The notes: generated from the sequence alone by a model not told the origin. Positions 31,060 to 43,749 are shown, numbered from the stretch's first letter. The stretch: 64,000 bases of DNA from Ptychodera flava (GCF_041260155.1 NW_027248277.1:9071175-9135174), one strand, 5' to 3'. Program-made: numbers and translations.

Positions 31060-33542
31060 ACAATTAGCGACTTTGAAGTACAGAAGAGTGTCAATAACGG
31101 GGTTGTCAATCATAACAGCTGACGCACTGGAATGTAATTCCTTAGTTGAGGGGGAAGAGCCCGATTCGTTTTGTGGGAGGCAAAATTGCAATAAGAATTC
31201 CTTTGTAACATAACATAAAAAAATCAGACCATGATAAGAAATACGATATTATAATTATGACATACAAAAGCAGAATGGAAGAGAGAAACTCAACAGGAGA
31301 GACAGGGTTTCAATACAGATATTGGACACAGTATTCTTGTGCCGTTATAAATGTGTGGACTCAACTAAATGTGGATTATACAGCTCCAATGCAGTACTAT
31401 CGCTGTGTTCATTGAGAACAAATGAGACACAAACTACTACAGTGTGAAAAAACAAAAACATAATTTAAACTGACAGAAGAATATAGATTACTTGGAATAT
31501 CCAAAAAGTGTAAACGTAAAGTTTGTTTATCTATATTTATGTGTAGATATTGCACATTGTGTTCATTTTAAGACAGGTTGGTATTCTCCATGCATAGTAA
31601 ATAGCATAGTTTTCCTGAAACCCAACATCACATTATGTAGTTTTGTTTTTGGAGGGGTCTGACACCAAATGAAGGAATTGCGCTTCTGGTCAGTGCATCA
31701 GCTTTTATGATCTACAACCCCTATAAAGTTATCAACAATCTGCCAGTCTGTTGAGGGATGTATCATCACTTAGAATCTTGTATACTGTTGTTTATCAACC
31801 ATGAAATTTTCTGGTAAAGAAAAACAGCTTACAGGATTTGTATGCACCTGGAAAGTCCTCGAAAATGAAATTGAGTCCTTGGAAATTGATAAACCAACCC
31901 ACAATTTTCAAAAATGACAAAATTATCAGTCATGATATTATGAAAATTACAAGTAAAATGATGTAAAGAATCGATGACCAAGTGCAAGGGGGGCGTATAA
32001 TATGTTAAAGCATAGGAGATGCGCCCCTGTTGCACTGGGCCATATGATGTAGTGTACAAAACCTTTCTGGAAAACTGTATTTTGGACCTCAAAAGTCCTT
32101 TTAAGTCTATGACTGTTAAGTGACTTTGAGTATATTGACCCTGTAATAAACAGTTAAGCTCACCCAGTGACGGGTATAACATGATATTATTACTGCATGA
32201 GTGATGTACATTGTGTGAATTGGTCAAAGCCAAGAGATATACCCAGTGCTGAGATGATTCATTGCTATCATATCACAACAGTAAATAGAAATTCTGGCAT
32301 GAAATGCTTAGAAAAGGGATTTTTCGCTAATTGAGAACTTGTGCATCTTCCAACTGTACTGTATCATGAATATGGTATGGCTCTGTTGTTTTCATGTGTC
32401 TTGACCAATCGGATTTCTGTATTTGTGCCATCTTTATTCTGGTAGGATTTAATTTGTGATAACTTACAGTCATTGTGGGATGCTTCGTAAAGGTTGAAAA
32501 TGATACAATATTCGCACCAGTACTAGGGTTTCCAAAATCAGATCTGGTGCTGTAATTGGAATTTCATACTACAGTGTCAAAGATGAATATTCAAACTATA
32601 TCAATATGAAGCACACAAAGAATAGTGGACTTACCCAGCGCAAACAGACTAGAACTCTGCACAGCCCTGACCTTGACTTGCCAAGTTCATGACTATCCTG
32701 CAGGTCCATTATTCTCAGTGTTTGTTTTGAGAATTTTGACTGAGACAATTGAAAAATCAGATCTGTTGTCTTTGATGATGCCAAAGTAAAGCAGAGTTTG
32801 TGATTGCATTTCATTCTCTGGCTGTGGTGCGACTTTCCATTTCGTGGCCAGATCAGCCACTGCAGTTGTGATATGGTATGAAGCATTATGTGAGCACTAC
32901 CTATTTGAGTGCCTGGGGCCGGGAATTTCAGTTTAAAATTTCAAACTTTTGTAGGTGCATGAGAGACTCAACTGTAAATGTTCATGTCACTCTGAAAAAT
33001 AAAAGTGTCAAGTAAGTGTAATGTGGGTAGTACAATCGCAGAGTGAATGTGCCAAACATTTCACCCATCACAATTGCAACTCACATTATGGGGTAATGCT
33101 GTACGCCATGTGTATAGAAGATACAGCATAACAACCTGACAGTTGAGGGCGCTGCTGCTCTCAAGAGACGTTCATCATCATTTCATGCTCTTACTCTCAG
33201 ATCCTGAAACTTTTATTTATTCTCTTTCTTAAGAGAGTGTCAAAAGAAAGTATAAAATTAAGTATCTCATGCTTTGTGTAAATCTTGTCCTGCATTGGAA
33301 ATCATTGTCTGAACATTTCCATTCACGTCTTTTTATCCACATTTTAACAGATCAAAATCAGGGATTTACGAAAGCTTTGCAATTTTTAGACTCCATTATT
33401 TGCCAATGTATTACAATTTCACAATGACATCTTGACAGATCTTTGTATTTCTCTGCCACATCTTGACCAGTGGTCTGTGTTTTGACATGTTTTTGATGTT
33501 GAATCTTTGTGCTACCAACATTGTTGTAAGCACCACAATGTA
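31060..33542. other. Intergenic, with one reverse hairpin-repeat copy
   Basis: About 32150-32460 is a reverse copy of the repeat pair at 15893-16545 (shared tracts include CACTGAGTGATG-like, TTGGTCAAAGCC, AGAAATTCTGGCATGAAATG and CTTGACCAATCGGATTTCTG). The rest is unassigned. Open frames at 31829-32233 and 32596-32886 (minus) overlap this repeat or lack features and are not called. Confidence 0.55.
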
Positions 33543-33769
33543 TTAAGGTAGTATGCGCCTCCATAAACTTTCGCCCAAACTTTCCTCAATGAAACTTTCA
33601 ACCATTCTCTTTCTAAATCAGTAAAAATCAGGGGTCACCGTGCAAAGTTTGACACTAGAGAAACGAATTACCGAACGTTTAAAGTGAACCGCCATAAGTG
33701 GTAGATCAGAAAAGAATTGTTAAAATTTGAGAGTCCGACTATCTGTCCCCGAGGCACATTCTACCTTAA
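33543..33769 (+). mobile_element. MITE family C copy, intact ends
   Basis: TTAAGGTAGTATGCGCCTCC at the left, GAGGCACATTCTACCTTAA at the right, with near-perfect inverted ends. Its right TTAA (33766-33769) is also the left TTAA of the family A copy that follows. Confidence 0.85.
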
Positions 33770-33858
33770 CCCTTTCACCACCATGGTTTAGCCCAAACCC
33801 ATTGTTAACAATGTTGATTGTGGACCTGTTTACTGGGAATTGGGGGTGAACAGGTTAA
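33766..33858 (+). mobile_element. MITE family A, full-length 93-bp copy
   Basis: TTAACCCTTTCACCACCATG ... GGGGGTGAACAGGTTAA with TTAA at both ends. This is the best single example of the family in the window. It shares its left TTAA with the preceding family C element. Confidence 0.88.
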
Positions 33859-34245
33859 GTAACTTGCACATCAGTTATGTGACAAAGGCAGAATGAGAGT
33901 TAACGTACACTGAACTGTACATTTACTGTAGCCATCTAAACTGGACTCAAAAGCCAAAGTTTATTAGCCGCTCTCAGACCACAGAGGCTACACGTTTGTG
34001 TTTTAGGCAAAGAAGGCACAAGAGATTGACAGCAGTCTACAGTGTTCCACTCTCCTCTACAAAACAGGAACTTTCATCAGTGTGTACCCTGTACAATCTC
34101 TGTACTTTGTGTATGTTTAATACTATCTTCCTACGTTCTGTGCTTTTCAGACAAAAGTATGTTCACAGTAGCAGAGGGCCATTATGTATATAATTCATCA
34201 AGTAGGGCATTAGGGAAGGAAGATCAATGATTATCTCGCCAAGCT

Positions 34246-34467
34246 TTAACCCTTTGAGCACCAAAGTCAATTTTTGTTGCCTTTATGAAATGTACTCCAG
34301 TCAATTTTTTTCGGGCTTTTGCCAAAATTTTGATAAAAATTGTAGTCGATGAAATTTTATGTCCATTTGGTCCAAAATTATCAAAAAAGTACAGAAAACT
34401 TCATAAGAATTGGTAAAATGTTGCACTCAAATTTTAGTGGGCAAAATTACAGCACTCAAAGAGTTAA
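34246..34467 (+). mobile_element. MITE family B copy, 222 bp
   Basis: TTAACCCTTTGAGCACCAAA at the left and GCACTCAAAGAGTTAA at the right, flanked by TTAA; the interior has TTGCCAAAATTTTGATAAAA and GGTAAAATGTTGCACTCAAA. Confidence 0.88.
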
Positions 34468-36011
34468 TACTTACCCATGTGTTAAAAGTGGTATTCAGCC
34501 AAAACCTAGACATGTATGTATTTTGGCCTACTTACCGGGCATTCTATGTCATAGCAGATGACAAAATCACATTTACAGTCAGTTTCAGGGACCTTCAAAG
34601 TTCAAGTCTTCATTCAAATTCAACATATGGACAAGTTATGTCTCATTGGTTCTAATCAACTTGACCTGATGGTGACATATGAACTTGGCAGCTAGGATAA
34701 GGGTAAAATGCAGTTAGCACACACTTGGTGCAGTTAATGTACATCATGAAACACTGATCAACTTACACCAGTGATGCTTGAAGCCTTGTTTACATTGTAA
34801 AAGTTTTATGTACATGAACAAGGATACTGTTAGAACATACTGGCTGAGAATTTCATTCCAGATCTTGAACTGAAATCTTCACATCTTTCACTTCAGATGT
34901 GTATTCACACTCACAAACTTTATTTGCACAATATCTCTTAAATTACCCCTCCCCCCCTTCCCTAAAAAAGAATTTTACATTTGTGTGGTATTCATTTAGA
35001 AAAGTTGCTTCATAAAATGATACTCATATCATTTTATATCCAATATCAAATACAGCTTTCTCAGGATTGAACGCTAGTGTATTCACGGTAGTAGTTATAG
35101 TATGCTTGAGTCATGGGTCAATTTTGACCCTCCCCTGGAGAAATGATACAAATTTTGATGCAGGGGTAACTAATCAATTAATGAAATTATACTTGTTGCC
35201 CAATATTCATCATTTCCCCATCTGATGTAATTACTTGGTTCTCCTCAATAAAATATAGTTGAAAAATTGTCAGTGCCTTAGACTTGTAATTCCAGTCCAT
35301 GTATGGAATGAAATGCTGTAATAGATCCAAGTAAGCTGGTGTGCACTGTGATAAACTCTTCCTGTTTACAGTAAACTCCCCGCCCCTTCCTGCAACTTTT
35401 CGATGTGTGAGTGGTTAGCTCAAATCATCCAGCTTCTACGTGTTCACAAAAAACAAAGGTTGGCATATGTTGAGTGTCAGATGTAAGGATGGCGACACTT
35501 TCACCTTTGCTGTTCCAGTAAGCTGATAGCAGGGATGTGAATACAAAGTCATGTGACCAGCAAATGAACAAAGCTGGAAGAATCACCATTCATCTTTACA
35601 TAAGACTAGCCAGATTGGCCATACCTATAATATGCTAATTTGAAATTCTGGCTGACGTGCATTTCTGAATGCACACCATGAAAATCCTTACATATGACAT
35701 CAACCCTACCTCCATACAATTTTATATTTTTGTTTCATGTGTTTACAGTAGTGTATCAATATTTGTCCTGGTTATTTTACCATACGATATCCACTCGGAA
35801 TATATTTGCATAATAAAATATTTATGATGGTAACACACATCTCATCCAGCCACAGGCAAACCGAGAGTAAATAGTCTAAGAAATATATACATATAAAATG
35901 TGACAATTATGAAATATTATGAAATCTTAAATATATCAATATTATCAATAAAACCGTTTGATTATTGCATCAAGGTAGAGCTTTTTTCCAAGCAAATGCA
36001 GTCAAGGTTTG

Positions 36012-36096
<85 letters not shown>

Positions 36097-37430
36097 AAGT
36101 ATTAAACTATATAAAGGGTACGCACCACAGACTACAATGTCAAGTATAATTCATACACCGTAAGTGATTTTATCAAGTTTTGCTGGGCAGAAAAGGAGCT
36201 CTACCCACCCAGATATAATACAAAAACAGTTGTATTGATGTTATTGGTTCACAATTTATGACATGAATATCATATTTCTCCTAGTGATCCAGCATGACTG
36301 AATACAACTACCGAACTAACAATAATCAAAATTAAACATGAGGACTGCCAAGAAAAAGGGCCACAGATTTCACCTCAAATATGATGTACTGTAACACAAT
36401 TCTCTTCCCCCCCCCCTCCGTGGGGATACGACCACTAAATGTAGGGAAAGGAGGGTCAAACATTGCAAAAATAATAGCTGCGGACCAAAAATTGTTTAAA
36501 ATCCTTGTTGTCAAGCTGATATAGGGGAAAATTAGTATGTAGGTCACAAAAAAGACACCACGAGGTCAAATCTGTAAATATTCTTTTACTTCAAATATTT
36601 TGACAAGCATTTGAGGAAAACACTGATTTGCCATAGCGGTGTCTCAGTCAAGCGGCCGATGTAGTCGGGCTCGACTGCCGTATTGTGGAGGGACCGTCGT
36701 GAAGTCGAGCTGCAAGTCTTGAGTGTATATACTAGTAATTTAATAGCTAAACTCTTCCCAGGTACAGGGAAGATGCAAGTTCACCTTCTTCGTCCAATAA
36801 TGGTCCAAAAGATTTTTTAGTTCTGCTGAGTTCATTTTGCGAATATTTATGTTTGATGAAATATTAAAATCGATCCTGATCAGGCTGACCGTCTTTCTGC
36901 AGTCACAGACAAGGAGATTATTCCCCTTGTTCGTCCTGCAGCAAAAGTCCCGACCATTTTAAGGACTCGTCACTTGAGGGCGCCACAACACACAGCAAGT
37001 TCCCTGGCGCATTGCAGTCCGATGCGCTCGAATTTCCAATACAATTGTAATGTCGTCGACGAAAGATTTATCGTTGTTTGAACATGAAACATTATAGAAA
37101 ATATTCAACGTTTTTCATTAAGTTTGAGTTGACCACTTCACACTTCACAAGTTTATCAGTGCGTTTCTATTTTACAATCCTGTGAGAATTGAAAAATCTG
37201 GAGGCGCGCCTTTCTTGTAGGCCTACCCCCTAAGTTCCTTCTAGAAATTTCGGACATTTTTTATCACATTTTAAAAGTTAACAGAGATATAAGGTGCAAC
37301 AACCTGCATGACGTGGATGTAATATTGAAGGATACACTGAATTTATTCGATTTTTATGTTTCTGTTTGGTCGGCATGCAGTATTTATGAATATACTTCAC
37401 ATTAGCGCTGTGTAACAGGGCAGTGTGTTA
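34468..37430. other. Intergenic; microsatellite and a CpG-rich patch
   Basis: A (CA)n(TA)n microsatellite lies at about 36013-36092. A CpG-rich patch at about 36630-37060 might be a promoter or the remains of one, but I can support no exon next to it. Otherwise nothing recognised. Confidence 0.45.
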
Positions 37431-37742
37431 CCATAGGGAGCCCAGAAATCTGGTTGTTGTTGTTTGTGTTGTTGTTTATGTTTATATTCGTCGTGTTTTT
37501 GTTGTTGTTGTTGACCGATAAAATTCAACGAGCATAACTATTGTGTTGTTGTCGATTCAAACGTAATGTAGATCATGTCATAATAAACACGACAAAGACA
37601 CTATCATTATTTGACCCGATGTAACTCTCTCCAAACAACGACCAGTACTCTCTTCGTATAATTACAAGAAGATAGTGTACGTAGAGAGAGAATACAAACA
37701 ACAACACCAACAACAACAACCATATTTCTGGGTTCCCCGTGG
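37431..37742. mobile_element. Inverted-repeat element with (GTT)n-rich arms, 312 bp
   Basis: Left end CCATAGGGAGCCCAGAAAT, then TGGTTGTTGTTG; the right end is the inverse (CAACAACAACC, then ATATTTCTGGGTTCCCCGTG plus G). Flanked by TGTTA at 37426-37430 and 37743-37747. Its architecture matches the element at 46359-46688. Noncoding. Confidence 0.78.
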
Positions 37743-38042
37743 TGTTAACGTCTATATTTCTAACCATATGATCCAATGAATATAATGATCACCGAATTTC
37801 CGCGTTGAGAAAATTGATAAAATGTGTACTTTTGACTGCTGTTTTGATAAAATGTCTACTTTTGACTGCTGTTAACGTTCTTGATTGATTTCTATCACAG
37901 ATTTTGATCCCAAATAAGCAGTTTGACAAATCATATTTCTACTAAAATTTGAGTTTTGAACTTATTGTTGGACAAAAATCTAGACTTTGGGAACTATCCC
38001 CAAATTCAACGAATTAACTTGTAGAATTTGTGTTATTTAGTT

Positions 38043-40224
38043 GGATGGACCATTAGACCTTGGGAGGGGGGGGGTGGTCACAATGAAATTGTGAAAATTT
38101 TTTTTTTACTATTGTAAATTTCTGAATTTTTTTTTTCCAATTGAGATTAGCTGTGCAAATTTTTTTTTTTCAGAGTAAATTTTCAGATTTATAATTTTTT
38201 TTTAGTTCGTCGCTGTCTGAAGATAAAGAGGGCAAAGATGTGGTGCCAAGCACCACAAGCGGCCACGCAAGCGGTCACGGGGGGGGGGGGGGGTCAGGAG
38301 AGGGGTGTCCCCTGCTGCTGTTGGAGCTTTTGAAAAATAGAGATTAAAATGGTGTTTTTGGTGGCACTTGGGGAGTATTTTTGAAGGGGGAGGTCAGGAG
38401 GGGGTGTCCCCCTCCTGCCGTTGGAGCTTTTGAAAAATAGAGATTTAAATGGTGTTATTTGATGGCACTTGGGGAGTATTTTTGCGGGGGGGGGGGGGTG
38501 GTCAGGAGGGGTGTCCCCCTCCTGCCGTTGGAGCTTTTGAAAAATAGAGATTAAAATGGTGTTATTTGGTGGCACTTGGGGAGTATTTTTGCGGGGGAGG
38601 CCAGGAGGGGGTTGTCCCCCTCCTGCCGTTGGAGCTTTTGAAAATAGAGATTTAAATGGTGTTATTTGGTGGCACTTGGGGAGTATTTTTGCGGGGGGGG
38701 GGGGTTGGTCAGGAGGGGGTGTCCCCCTCCTGCCGTTGGAGCTTTTGAAAAATAGAGATTAAAATGGTGTTATTTGGTGGCACTTGGGAGTATTTTTGCG
38801 GGGGAGGTCAGGAGGGGGGTGTCCCCCCTCCTGCTGTTGGAGCTTTTGAAAATAGAGATTTAAATGGTGTTATTTGATGGCACTTGGGGAGTATTTTTGC
38901 GGGGGGGGGGGTCAGGAGGGGTGTCCCCCTCCTGCTGTTGGAGCTTTTGAAAAATAGAGATAAAAATGGTGTTATTTGGTGGCACTTGAGGGGGGGGGTT
39001 TTTTCGGATTACACATCTTCCTCTGAAACATGGTCTTCTTGCTCCTCAGTAGCTTCCTATAGTTTTGAAAATTGACTATTTTGGTTTCCTGGCTTCCCTT
39101 TCTACTGCGTGGTGAAATGGCTACATGCACCCCACCAAACATCATGCATATCTCATGATTCACAATTAATTTTGACAAGCTGAGAAGCTAAAATAAGCTA
39201 AATAATATAGTTAAATTTGCATATTTGTGTTTTTAGAGCAATTGTTGCCCTTTTTTGATCAAAACATCTATTTCTCTGTAGCAGCATGTCCAAATTGATT
39301 GGATGTGTATAGATGTGTTGAAATTTCAATATTTGTCTTTTTAGGGCAATTTATGCCATTCATGGTCAAAAAATCTGTATTCTCTGAAAGGGCTTGTCCA
39401 ATTTCTTTGAAATTTGCTACACAAAAACGATTATTCATTCAGTTTATTCAGTATTTGCTATCGAGAAACTTTCAAAGTTCAACCCCTTTTGTGTGTTTTT
39501 GTGTTGGGATTTGTTGGTAGATGGCATTCTACGTAGTGTATTGTTGAATGTTAAAACATGTGTTGCTGTTGTTTTTTGAGGCTGTTTTTTGAGGAAAAAG
39601 AATTGAAAATGCCTTTTTAAAAGCAAAATAATACATATGACTTGATATTGTTTTTATCATTATTGATGTGTTTCTACTTGTTCAACCATTCTTGCATTCA
39701 TCATTGTAATAAAATGCTGTGAAAAAAATGAAACTGATGTGGCCTGCATCTGTTTACCTTGATCTTAAAAGGCAAATACAACTTTCTGTCTTGACAACCA
39801 TACCATAGTTTCAATGTTTTACCTATTGTACCTGCTTGGTTTGTACGCAGGAAACAAGTACGTAGAAAACAGGTTCTATAATTTCATAATTTTCAAGTGA
39901 TCAGAATACAAAAGTCCTGAATAGATAAGATAATCACAACTTCCAGTATAAGGGATACAGTCACTCTAAATGTATAAATTAAATTAAAATGTGCCGGGAG
40001 GATGTACTAAAAAATACAGAAAGTTGCTTTCTGTCGGTAAAATCTAAAAAAAATTCAAAATTTTAAAGACTTTTGCAGATTTTTTTTTTACGCCTTTGTC
40101 TTCTTATTTATTTTTTTTATTTTGCAGACTAGTTTGAAGATTTTTTTTTTCCTAACTTTCTGCTCTGAAAATTTTTTTTTTCTGTTTTTGACCACCCCCC
40201 TCCCAAGATCTAATGGTCCGTCCC
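38043..40224. mobile_element. 2.18-kb inverted-repeat DNA transposon carrying a minisatellite
   Basis: Left end GGATGGACCATTAGACCTTG then G-run and GGTGGTCA. The right end is its inverse: TGACCACCCCCCTCCCAAGA then TCTAATGGTCCGTCCC. Both are flanked by TTAGTT (38037-38042 and 40225-40230), a 6-bp target duplication. Subterminal T-rich and A-rich zones are roughly inverted too. No transposase-like frame is visible, so it is nonautonomous. The 6-bp duplication and GGGACGGACC-type ends recall IS3EU-class elements; that class is a guess. Confidence 0.82.
38270..39000. repeat. Minisatellite, seven ~100-107-bp units
   Basis: The marker TTGGAGCTTTTGAAAA recurs at about 38321, 38421, 38527, 38629, 38736, 38837 and 38938. 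Each unit has a GGGGTGTCCCCCTCCTG block, an AT-rich block (AAATAGAGATTAAAATGGTG) and a G-run of varying length. It lies wholly inside the 2.18-kb transposon. The frames it makes on both strands are spurious. Confidence 0.95.
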
Positions 40225-40363
40225 TTAGTTTTATCCATCAAGCGTACACCTTTATCCAGTTTAGGGGTGACTGCCCCTTCCCCTTGGGGATTGCAAACCC
40301 ATATTTAATGAAATGCAATTTAATAGCAAATCCACAGTCCCTTTGTGACGGGACCGTTTGAAT

Positions 40364-41488
40364 TTATTGCTTCGTATGAGACTGGCGAGGCGATGTCTGT
40401 TTCGTCGGCGTTTTGACGGAGCGTTCCTTGTAAACCGTACCGTCAGGTGTGTTTGGCGGGTTCGGCAATACCGTGTTTTGACCAACTTTGGCGCCGTCCG
40501 CTTTAGAAGCAGCGATAGTGAGCGCGGGGCCTAATTTACTCGCTAGTGGGCCGTCGTCTGCTTTCATCTTCGTATCTACGGCAACACGGGAGCTCCTAGA
40601 AGCGGGCTTCACTACACATATTCTGGGTAGCCTAGTCTTACCCTTGACTTCAAACACTGAGTGCAAGCCGCCAAGTTGGAAATCGTCGTTCGAGCAGCCC
40701 GACACAGCGACTGTCCCCTCGGCTGTAGCACTCTCAACGTACCTTGTGATTTTGAAGAAATTCGTCGATTCCGGCGGTGGGAAAGATGGGGCGTGCCGCA
40801 GAGCAAGCGGCCACCCCAACAGTGTAAATGGTGGTGGCGCGTAAGACTTTTTATTCGCCCTCAGAAAAAGTTTTTCCGTGTAGACGTTGTAAAGCTTAGC
40901 TCCGCCACCGTCATTCTGCGTTCGGCAATCTTCGGCAGGCATGTTCGGACTCACGAACAGCGTGTTCCTTCCCTTTTCAAGCGTCTCTCTGTCACCGCGC
41001 GAGAGGTTGCTCGCTTGGAAATGATTGGCCGGGAACTGCCGGTACACAGGTGGTCGAATCGACCCAAAACTTGAGTATCTGTAGGCTTCGATGATTTCCA
41101 AACTCGTACGGCCTGCGTCCCGCATCTGGGAATCTTTCATCTTCCCGGTGGTGTTAGGTCCCACATTTCCCGACGACTTCAACCGCGTCGGTTGGAAAGT
41201 CTGCAGTAATCTGGCCGTGTTCTCTTCCCGCCGTCTGTCGTATCTTTCCATCCTGCGCAGAAACCGTTCTATCGTGATAGCGTTCTTGTGTCGCCGTCTT
41301 CGGCGCCCCTTCTTTCTGACCACGACGTGGGAGTTGTCGGAACAAGACATGTCTTCATCGGTATCACGGCGACGGAGTCTCAATTCACTGAGTTCTTGAG
41401 ATATCTCAGCGAACTGGATACCCAATTTTTCCTTGTTGTCCCACGACAGGCTACTTCGTCGGCGTTGAGCGGTTACAGAGGTCGCCAT
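40364..41488 (-). CDS. Uncharacterised basic protein, 374 aa, single uninterrupted ORF
   Basis: I do not recognise the family. The frame runs 374 codons without a stop and is clearly more GC- and CpG-rich than the DNA around it. The predicted protein is basic and mostly of low order: a likely helix at residues 18-42 (EKLGIQFAEISQELSELRLR), a basic block RKKGRRRRRHK at 58-68 that could be a nuclear localisation signal, a second charged helix at 71-98 (ITIERFLRRMERYDRRREEN), then a Pro/Ser-rich tail. No signal peptide or membrane segment is seen. The stop codon lies inside an AATAAA sequence (40363-40368, minus strand). The ORF ends only 139 bp from the 2.18-kb transposon. It could be an intronless gene, a terminal exon or a retrocopy. 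Confidence 0.55.
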   Translation of the reverse strand: MATSVTAQRRRSSLSWDNKEKLGIQFAEISQELSELRLRRRDTDEDMSCSDNSHVVVRKKGRRRRRHKNAITIERFLRRMERYDRRREENTARLLQTFQPTRLKSSGNVGPNTTGKMKDSQMRDAGRTSLEIIEAYRYSSFGSIRPPVYRQFPANHFQASNLSRGDRETLEKGRNTLFVSPNMPAEDCRTQNDGGGAKLYNVYTEKLFLRANKKSYAPPPFTLLGWPLALRHAPSFPPPESTNFFKITRYVESATAEGTVAVSGCSNDDFQLGGLHSVFEVKGKTRLPRICVVKPASRSSRVAVDTKMKADDGPLASKLGPALTIAASKADGAKVGQNTVLPNPPNTPDGTVYKERSVKTPTKQTSPRQSHTKQ

Positions 41489-43749
41489 AGTTAGATAGGT
41501 GATAGCAAAGTCAGTGTATTCATTCGTGTTGAAAGTACTTTTAAACCTAGAAAGAAGTTTAAAAGATAGAAAGTGTAAAACAAAACAGTTAAAATTTAGT
41601 TCTGGGTGATAGGATGGCTAGAGTTTCTGATATGAAATTTTTTACAGGTGGTTTGAAAATGCCATCATGTCTTTGTGCAAATTTCTGTACCGATTCGCCG
41701 GACAAACTTGTAGACGCGCATTCACCTTTGCGACGGTATCTTTATACACCCATTGCGAACACACATCTCACAAATATTCGAGATTTTCTGTACAAATAAT
41801 CTCAGCAAACATTTGAAACTTGCCTGTTTTCACTGCTACCCCCTGTGGTACACTGTCGCTTCAACAAAATGAGTAGCCGCAGAAGAATAATCTATAGGTT
41901 GTCGGTCGAAGTGCTTTTTTCTTTCAATTATTAAAATTCAGAGATTTTTTGCTTGTAAAATATAGAGTACTTTTATTGACACTACTTGCGAATGCCCGGA
42001 ATCTGTCCTCCTTTTGGGTGGGCATATGGGGGAACCGAAACGGCGTACAGTTGTTACTCAATATCAGGCCTGACTCAATACGATACTTATATAGCATGAT
42101 GCGTTTGTGATATTGACGTCCAATGCAGAAAGAAATTCCGACAAATTTTGTTCAAGTTGCGTCTTCTATCGCTACAGTTATAAATGACGCGTCGTTAAAA
42201 ACGTTGGGAGTCGCAAAGACGAGTTTAAATTTTTGTGAGGCGTGAATTCGTAATGTGGAAAAATTCTTTTTCAAACATTTCGGAGAAATATTCATCTTTC
42301 ATACTGAGCGAGAGAATTAAGTAGTCACTTTGAATCACCAATGACATACGAAATCAGTATGTGTAGAAATCACACAGAAAATCAACACGATAAACGTGCA
42401 AGTTTTCGGATTATTGTTTTGAAATTTTAATAAAAGTATGAAAATCGGTTAAAGGTATGCGTGCTTCATATCCTGAACATATTTATGTCTCCGCCTCTTA
42501 ATGCAGAGATGCGAAGCGAAATTTTACCGACGTGGTCAGCCGACGGGATGCTTGTCAAGTAGTTGATGGCAATCATAGCTTGGTAAGGGTTCGGGTGAGT
42601 ATAAACTGGAGATCTGAAAACTTACCCGAAAATTCACTCCGTCGCGTCCCTTAGACTACGATTAAAGGGAACCTCCAAAGATTGGTCGTCTTACAGGTAG
42701 AATAATTGAAGGCGGTGTTCAGTAACAGTGTGTACACGGTCGCGTACAAAGGCAATTTCGTGTCGCCGCCTAGGTACAAGCGTGGTCCACGGTTGGCCGA
42801 TCAACAGAGACACCGTGGACGCTGCGTCAACGCCGTCCGATATGTGAGCGCATCAGCGTTCCTTCCAATCTCAGAAAATCGCACAAAACTGATTGTTTTC
42901 GCTGAATAGACGTTACGCGTTTTCCGATGGAGAACATATTGCCGTCGACATTAATCATATGTGCTTTAAACTGCTGACAAGCATGTTTTTATCAGCTGCC
43001 GCTGTTTCCATGGCGACGACCGCGCACTTATTCGCTGACTTCCTGTTTGAGCAATAAAAAGCATTTCTCTGTCATCATATTCTGTTCAAAGTGAGTGGAT
43101 TTCAATGGCGCCAACTCACCGGACAGAACACCGACTAAGGACAACAAGCAATCTACAAATGTCGAATCATTTAACCATGTCTTAAATTGTTTTCCCGCCC
43201 TTGCTAACCAGAACAAAAATAATTGAATTTTTACAAGTTTTTCAAGATTTTCAAGTTCCTTCACACCCATGGGTGTGACTGACGTTCGTTTGGGTACAAT
43301 TTCTCCAAAACGAAATAGGTATGGTCCGTTATTTTAAAGTTGGAAGGATAACAATTTACCTACTTTAGGCGGAAACTATGTCGTGTCGCAGAGGTAAAAC
43401 CTATCTCACATTTCCGACGCAGAATTAATTGCAGAAGACAGAACAATGGCGGAACACTTGAAAGATCGGCTTATTAAAAGGTTGCCCTTTGTGCAATGAC
43501 ACACAGAATGTCGCTAAAACTTTATTTTTCCCTCTTGACATAATTAAACAGCCTTTCGGACGAACAAACAGATAAGCTCAATGATTAATGCAATACATGT
43601 GTCTTGTTTTTGTGTTTCTACGTTGTTTATCTCACATAATTATATAATTCCACAACATTACACGTGGATGTTATTAATAAAATAAACAAACAAACAAAAG
43701 AACAAGAAAAATATTTTTCCGAACATGTGAGAAATATAAATGTACATTA
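41489..43749. other. CpG-rich unassigned interval upstream of the 374-aa ORF
   Basis: Relatively GC- and CpG-rich (especially 41980-43250), as expected of promoter-proximal DNA. Short frames at 42706-42909 (plus) and 43028-43270 (minus) have no recognisable features and I call neither. Confidence 0.4.

Noticed and set aside
31829-32233. 134-codon minus-strand frame
   Set aside because: Overlaps a dispersed hairpin repeat and has no family features.
38294-39075. Gly/Pro-rich frames on both strands
   Set aside because: Produced by the G-rich minisatellite in the 2.18-kb transposon.
40488-41399. Plus-strand frames of 102-137 codons
   Set aside because: They are antisense shadows of the 374-codon minus-strand ORF, which is longer and has a sensible start.
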